Of a stretch of DNA of 7,308 nt, positions 5,373 to 7,308 are shown one piece after another (the first letter of the stretch is position 1; each line of letters starts with the position of its first letter). The notes beneath the pieces are model-generated. The model ran no database searches. It saw nothing but the letters and a program-made list of their open reading frames with translations, and had not been told where the DNA came from. The position numbers and the translations under genes were made by a program. The stretch is taken from contig SKRJ01000213.1 in NCBI GenBank assembly GCA_007118555.1, forward strand, positions 1-7,308, read 5' to 3'. This DNA is from Anaerolineae bacterium (lineage in GTDB: Bacteria > Chloroflexota > Anaerolineae > UBA1429).

Positions 5373-6935
5373 CAGGGGCCCGACTATGCCTTGCCCGCCG
5401 GCTTTGCTCTGCCCTGGGCCTGCGGACAGGGGTATCGCGTCACCTGGGATCCGGAGGGCCACTGGGAGGCGGGCATGGCCACCGGCATCGCCTATGACTT
5501 TTCCATGATGGAGGGCGTCCCCCTGTATGCCCCCATGAGTGGGACGGCCCATTTCCTGCGCGACGATCGCCCCTTTGAGATCAACCTGGGCTTCTATATC
5601 GAGGTGGTGGACGAGTCGGGGTACTGGTTGGTGCGGCTGGCGCATCTGCGCGATGAGCAGCATGGGACGCGCCAGGTGCAGGCGGGCGAGCTGATCGGAC
5701 ACTCGGGGGCCTCGGGCGCTACGAGCGCGCACCTGCATCTCGAGCTGCAGGTGCGCGAGGGCGATCGTTGGGTGCGCCCGGATCTGGATCGCCTGCCCGT
5801 CATGTTTGGGTTGTCACATGGGGATCTCGCGTTGGGAGCGCTGATCACGAACCTGGGCTGCCCTGCGCTGCTCAGCTTGCCCGGCGACGTCATGCCGGAC
5901 CGCCCCAGTGTCTCTCTCGGAGAACGGGTGGATCTGTCGGTGCCGCTGTTCAACGAGGAGTTGGCGCCCGTGCGGTTCGATCTGCTTCAGGTGGCGCTCT
6001 ATTCGGCAAGTGGCGATGCCGTGATCGCAGAGGCAGAGGGCCATTGGCAGGTGGACGGCAAGGACCGGATCACCGCCAGTGTCCCCACCTATCTGCCCTC
6101 ATCCGGCCCCTGGTATGTGGGTCGGGTCACCTACCGCACCGAGGAGGGTGCCACGGGGCTTCCCGCACGCGGCCAGATCGACGTCATGCCCTCATCGCTG
6201 CGCTATGTGGGGCTGGGCGTCAGCCGGGGCGCCCTCACAGTGGGCGAATCGCTGCGGCTGTACGTCTGGATGGAAAACCAGGGGGACCACGAGATGCGTG
6301 TGGAGCGTCTGTTCCTGGATGGCCTGCGCCCCGACGGGGCCGCATGGCGGGCCTCTCTCGATGAGGCGCAGGTGTTTGCTCCCGGCGAGGTGCGAAGGGT
6401 GATGCTCGAGTCTGATGCCCGGCTGCACCAGGTGGGCCCCTGGCTGTTGGAGCGCCTTGGCTATCGGTCTGAGGGGCGCGAGCTGTTCTTTGCCCGATTG
6501 GATCGTCAGGTGACCGTACGTGGCCCCCAGCTTGCGGTGGAGGGCATCGAGCTGTTCCGCTCGGCGGACAGGGCGCATGTCTTTGTGCAGGTCCGTAATG
6601 TGGGCACCGATGCAGCAACCCCAGAGGCCATCGAGATCTGGGGCTGGATGCCCCAAGGCGAAGCCTTTATGGAGCGTCTGCTTTCGGTGGCCAGGCTGGA
6701 GGTGGGGCAGGCGGCCATGATGCAGTTTGACATTCCGATGCATGGCTCGCAGGGGCTCTGGAAGCTGGTGGAGGCAGGCTACTGGCAGGATGGCGTGTAC
6801 TACTGCATGCCGCTGCCGATGCAACCCGCCGTGACCATAGCGCCAGAGCGGTACGGCAGTCCCTCCACGGCGCCCCCAGATAAGGTCCTGTACGCCGTCA
6901 GATTTCCTCGGGCGGGCCAGCCTTCTCCTCAATGA
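5307..6935 (+). CDS. Secreted M23/LytM-like peptidase-fold protein with three beta-rich repeats
   Basis: A 542-residue protein beginning at GTG. Residues 1-22 form a signal peptide (basic VKRC, hydrophobic IVLALLSL, cleavage likely after SVRA), so it acts outside the cytoplasm. Residues about 40-160 match the M23 endopeptidase fold, which cleaves peptidoglycan cross-bridges: GIAYDF with Asp64, LYAPMSGTA (73-81), LAHLRD with His113, GELIGHSGASG (127-137) and HLHLE with His142/His144. The His that normally precedes the Asp by 4 or about 9 residues is absent; the nearest is His52, 12 residues before. It may therefore be an active variant with a longer loop or a non-catalytic wall-binding homologue. 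Residues about 199-511 contain three successive beta-rich units, probably immunoglobulin-like. The tail (512-542) is Pro/Ser-rich. The gene follows the stress-protein gene by 14 bp and its end overlaps the convergent gene by 38 bp. Confidence 0.85.
   Translation: MKRCAWIVLALLSLMGWRSVRAQGPDYALPAGFALPWACGQGYRVTWDPEGHWEAGMATGIAYDFSMMEGVPLYAPMSGTAHFLRDDRPFEINLGFYIEVVDESGYWLVRLAHLRDEQHGTRQVQAGELIGHSGASGATSAHLHLELQVREGDRWVRPDLDRLPVMFGLSHGDLALGALITNLGCPALLSLPGDVMPDRPSVSLGERVDLSVPLFNEELAPVRFDLLQVALYSASGDAVIAEAEGHWQVDGKDRITASVPTYLPSSGPWYVGRVTYRTEEGATGLPARGQIDVMPSSLRYVGLGVSRGALTVGESLRLYVWMENQGDHEMRVERLFLDGLRPDGAAWRASLDEAQVFAPGEVRRVMLESDARLHQVGPWLLERLGYRSEGRELFFARLDRQVTVRGPQLAVEGIELFRSADRAHVFVQVRNVGTDAATPEAIEIWGWMPQGEAFMERLLSVARLEVGQAAMMQFDIPMHGSQGLWKLVEAGYWQDGVYYCMPLPMQPAVTIAPERYGSPSTAPPDKVLYAVRFPRAGQPSPQ
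5901..6839 (+). other. Three tandem beta-rich domains in the M23-like protein
   Basis: Residues about 199-295, 300-404 and 408-511 share a pattern: an alternating hydrophobic strand ending in Asn, a turn, a second strand, a P/S-x-G turn, a further strand, and an IDVMP, QVTVRG or AVTIAP close. Corresponding pieces are VPLFNEELAPV (212-222), YVWMENQGDHEM (319-330) and VQVRNVGTDAAT (427-438). This resembles CARDB- or immunoglobulin-like spacer domains of secreted proteins. The domain family is not identified by any computed search. Confidence 0.5.
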
Positions 6936-7308
6936 TGGCCAACAGCCAGGGCATGTCGTCCACACTGCCTGGCTCGACGCGAAAGGCAATCTCCCCACCC
7001 TCACCGTTACAGCCGATCAGTTCGTAGAGATACGCCGGTCGGCGGCTCAAGATGCGGTTGTCCGAGAGCCAGCGGCTGAGGCTTGTGATGCGCCCCAGGC
7101 GGGTCTCGCGAAAGGGCAGTATCTGCTTGTGAAAGGCGCACACCGCGGCCCAATCGAGTCGCTCGTCACCCCAGCGCGAGTGCCGCTCGATGTACTGATC
7201 TGTCACAATGATCTCCTCGTCCCGCAGCATGGCCCAATAGTAGACACCGATGCCGGTGGGCAGGAAAAAGAGCAGCAGATAGAACCAGAACCACTGTCGC
7301 TGGATCAG
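6898..7308 (-). CDS. Membrane-anchored protein resembling bacterial PH-domain proteins, C-terminal part
   Basis: The minus-strand frame is open from the right edge to a TGA at 6900-6898, giving 136 residues without the N-terminus. An internal ATG at 7230 is not the start, because the 26 codons before it encode a clear membrane segment (WFWFYLLLFFLPTGIGVYYW, residues 6-25). It is followed by a soluble part with IIVTDQYIERHSRWGDERLDWAAV. A short strand followed by a polar turn and a D-W-x-x-V ending is what one sees in small bacterial PH-like membrane proteins. The rest is charged and soluble and ends in EEKAGPPEEI. I do not recognise a specific family with certainty and infer no reaction. The gene converges on the M23-like gene, and their coding ends overlap by 38 bp (6898-6935). 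Confidence 0.75.
   Translation of the reverse strand: MIQRQWFWFYLLLFFLPTGIGVYYWAMLRDEEIIVTDQYIERHSRWGDERLDWAAVCAFHKQILPFRETRLGRITSLSRWLSDNRILSRRPAYLYELIGCNGEGGEIAFRVEPGSVDDMPWLLAIIEEKAGPPEEI

Noticed and set aside
6192..7004. A 270-codon minus-strand open frame across the end of the M23-like gene
   Set aside because: It overlaps both real genes in other frames, and its composition is antisense-like (rich in His, Pro, Arg, Leu).
1..7308. CRISPR arrays, insertion sequences, tRNA genes, phage or toxin-antitoxin modules
   Set aside because: No regularly spaced repeats, terminal inverted repeats, transposase motifs or tRNA-like cloverleaf sequences were seen. Noncoding space is limited to the gaps described.

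Overview
This is a GC-rich bacterial window with densely packed genes on both strands. No phage, transposon, tRNA, rRNA or CRISPR signal was found. The best guess for the host is a Chloroflexota-like bacterium (Anaerolineae or a relative). The reasons are a ParB-like/DUF4032-like plus universal-stress-protein fusion of a kind I associate with that phylum, a GalE that reads like the thermophile (Thermotoga-type) short epimerase, and TGN-extended -10 promoters. This is inference from gene style, not a database match.

Layout. The minus strand from 3300 down to 1 holds a probable three-gene transcription unit. It starts with an AarF/ABC1/UbiB-family atypical kinase with two C-terminal membrane segments (3300-1600). 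A GalE-type UDP-sugar epimerase follows (1524-601). Last is the N-terminal third or less of a DEAD/DEAH-box helicase of the YprA/Hrq1 (COG1205) type (574 to beyond position 1), whose frame runs off the left edge. Gaps inside the unit are 75 and 26 bp.

A 267-bp divergent control region (3301-3567) separates this unit from a plus-strand pair. It holds oppositely oriented copies of the same 11-base extended -10 sequence, TGTGCTATACT, each about 30-40 nt from its start codon. It also holds a second candidate plus-strand promoter and an 8-bp perfect inverted repeat.

The plus-strand pair is a 574-residue cytoplasmic protein and a secreted protein, 14 bp apart. The first joins a ParB/sulfiredoxin-like N-terminal domain (DGHHR motif) and a DUF4032-like middle to two universal stress protein domains, of which only the last keeps a perfect nucleotide-binding motif. 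The second is a 542-residue M23/LytM-like protein with a signal peptide and three tandem beta-rich domains. Its first zinc-ligand motif is unusual.

At the right edge a convergent minus-strand gene, truncated by the window, encodes a membrane-anchored protein resembling bacterial PH-domain proteins. Its 3' end overlaps the peptidase gene by 38 bp.

There is no obvious defence island or biosynthetic cluster. The most unusual items are the ParB-like/USP fusion beside a secreted M23 protein, its paired cysteines, and the mirrored promoters of the divergent region.
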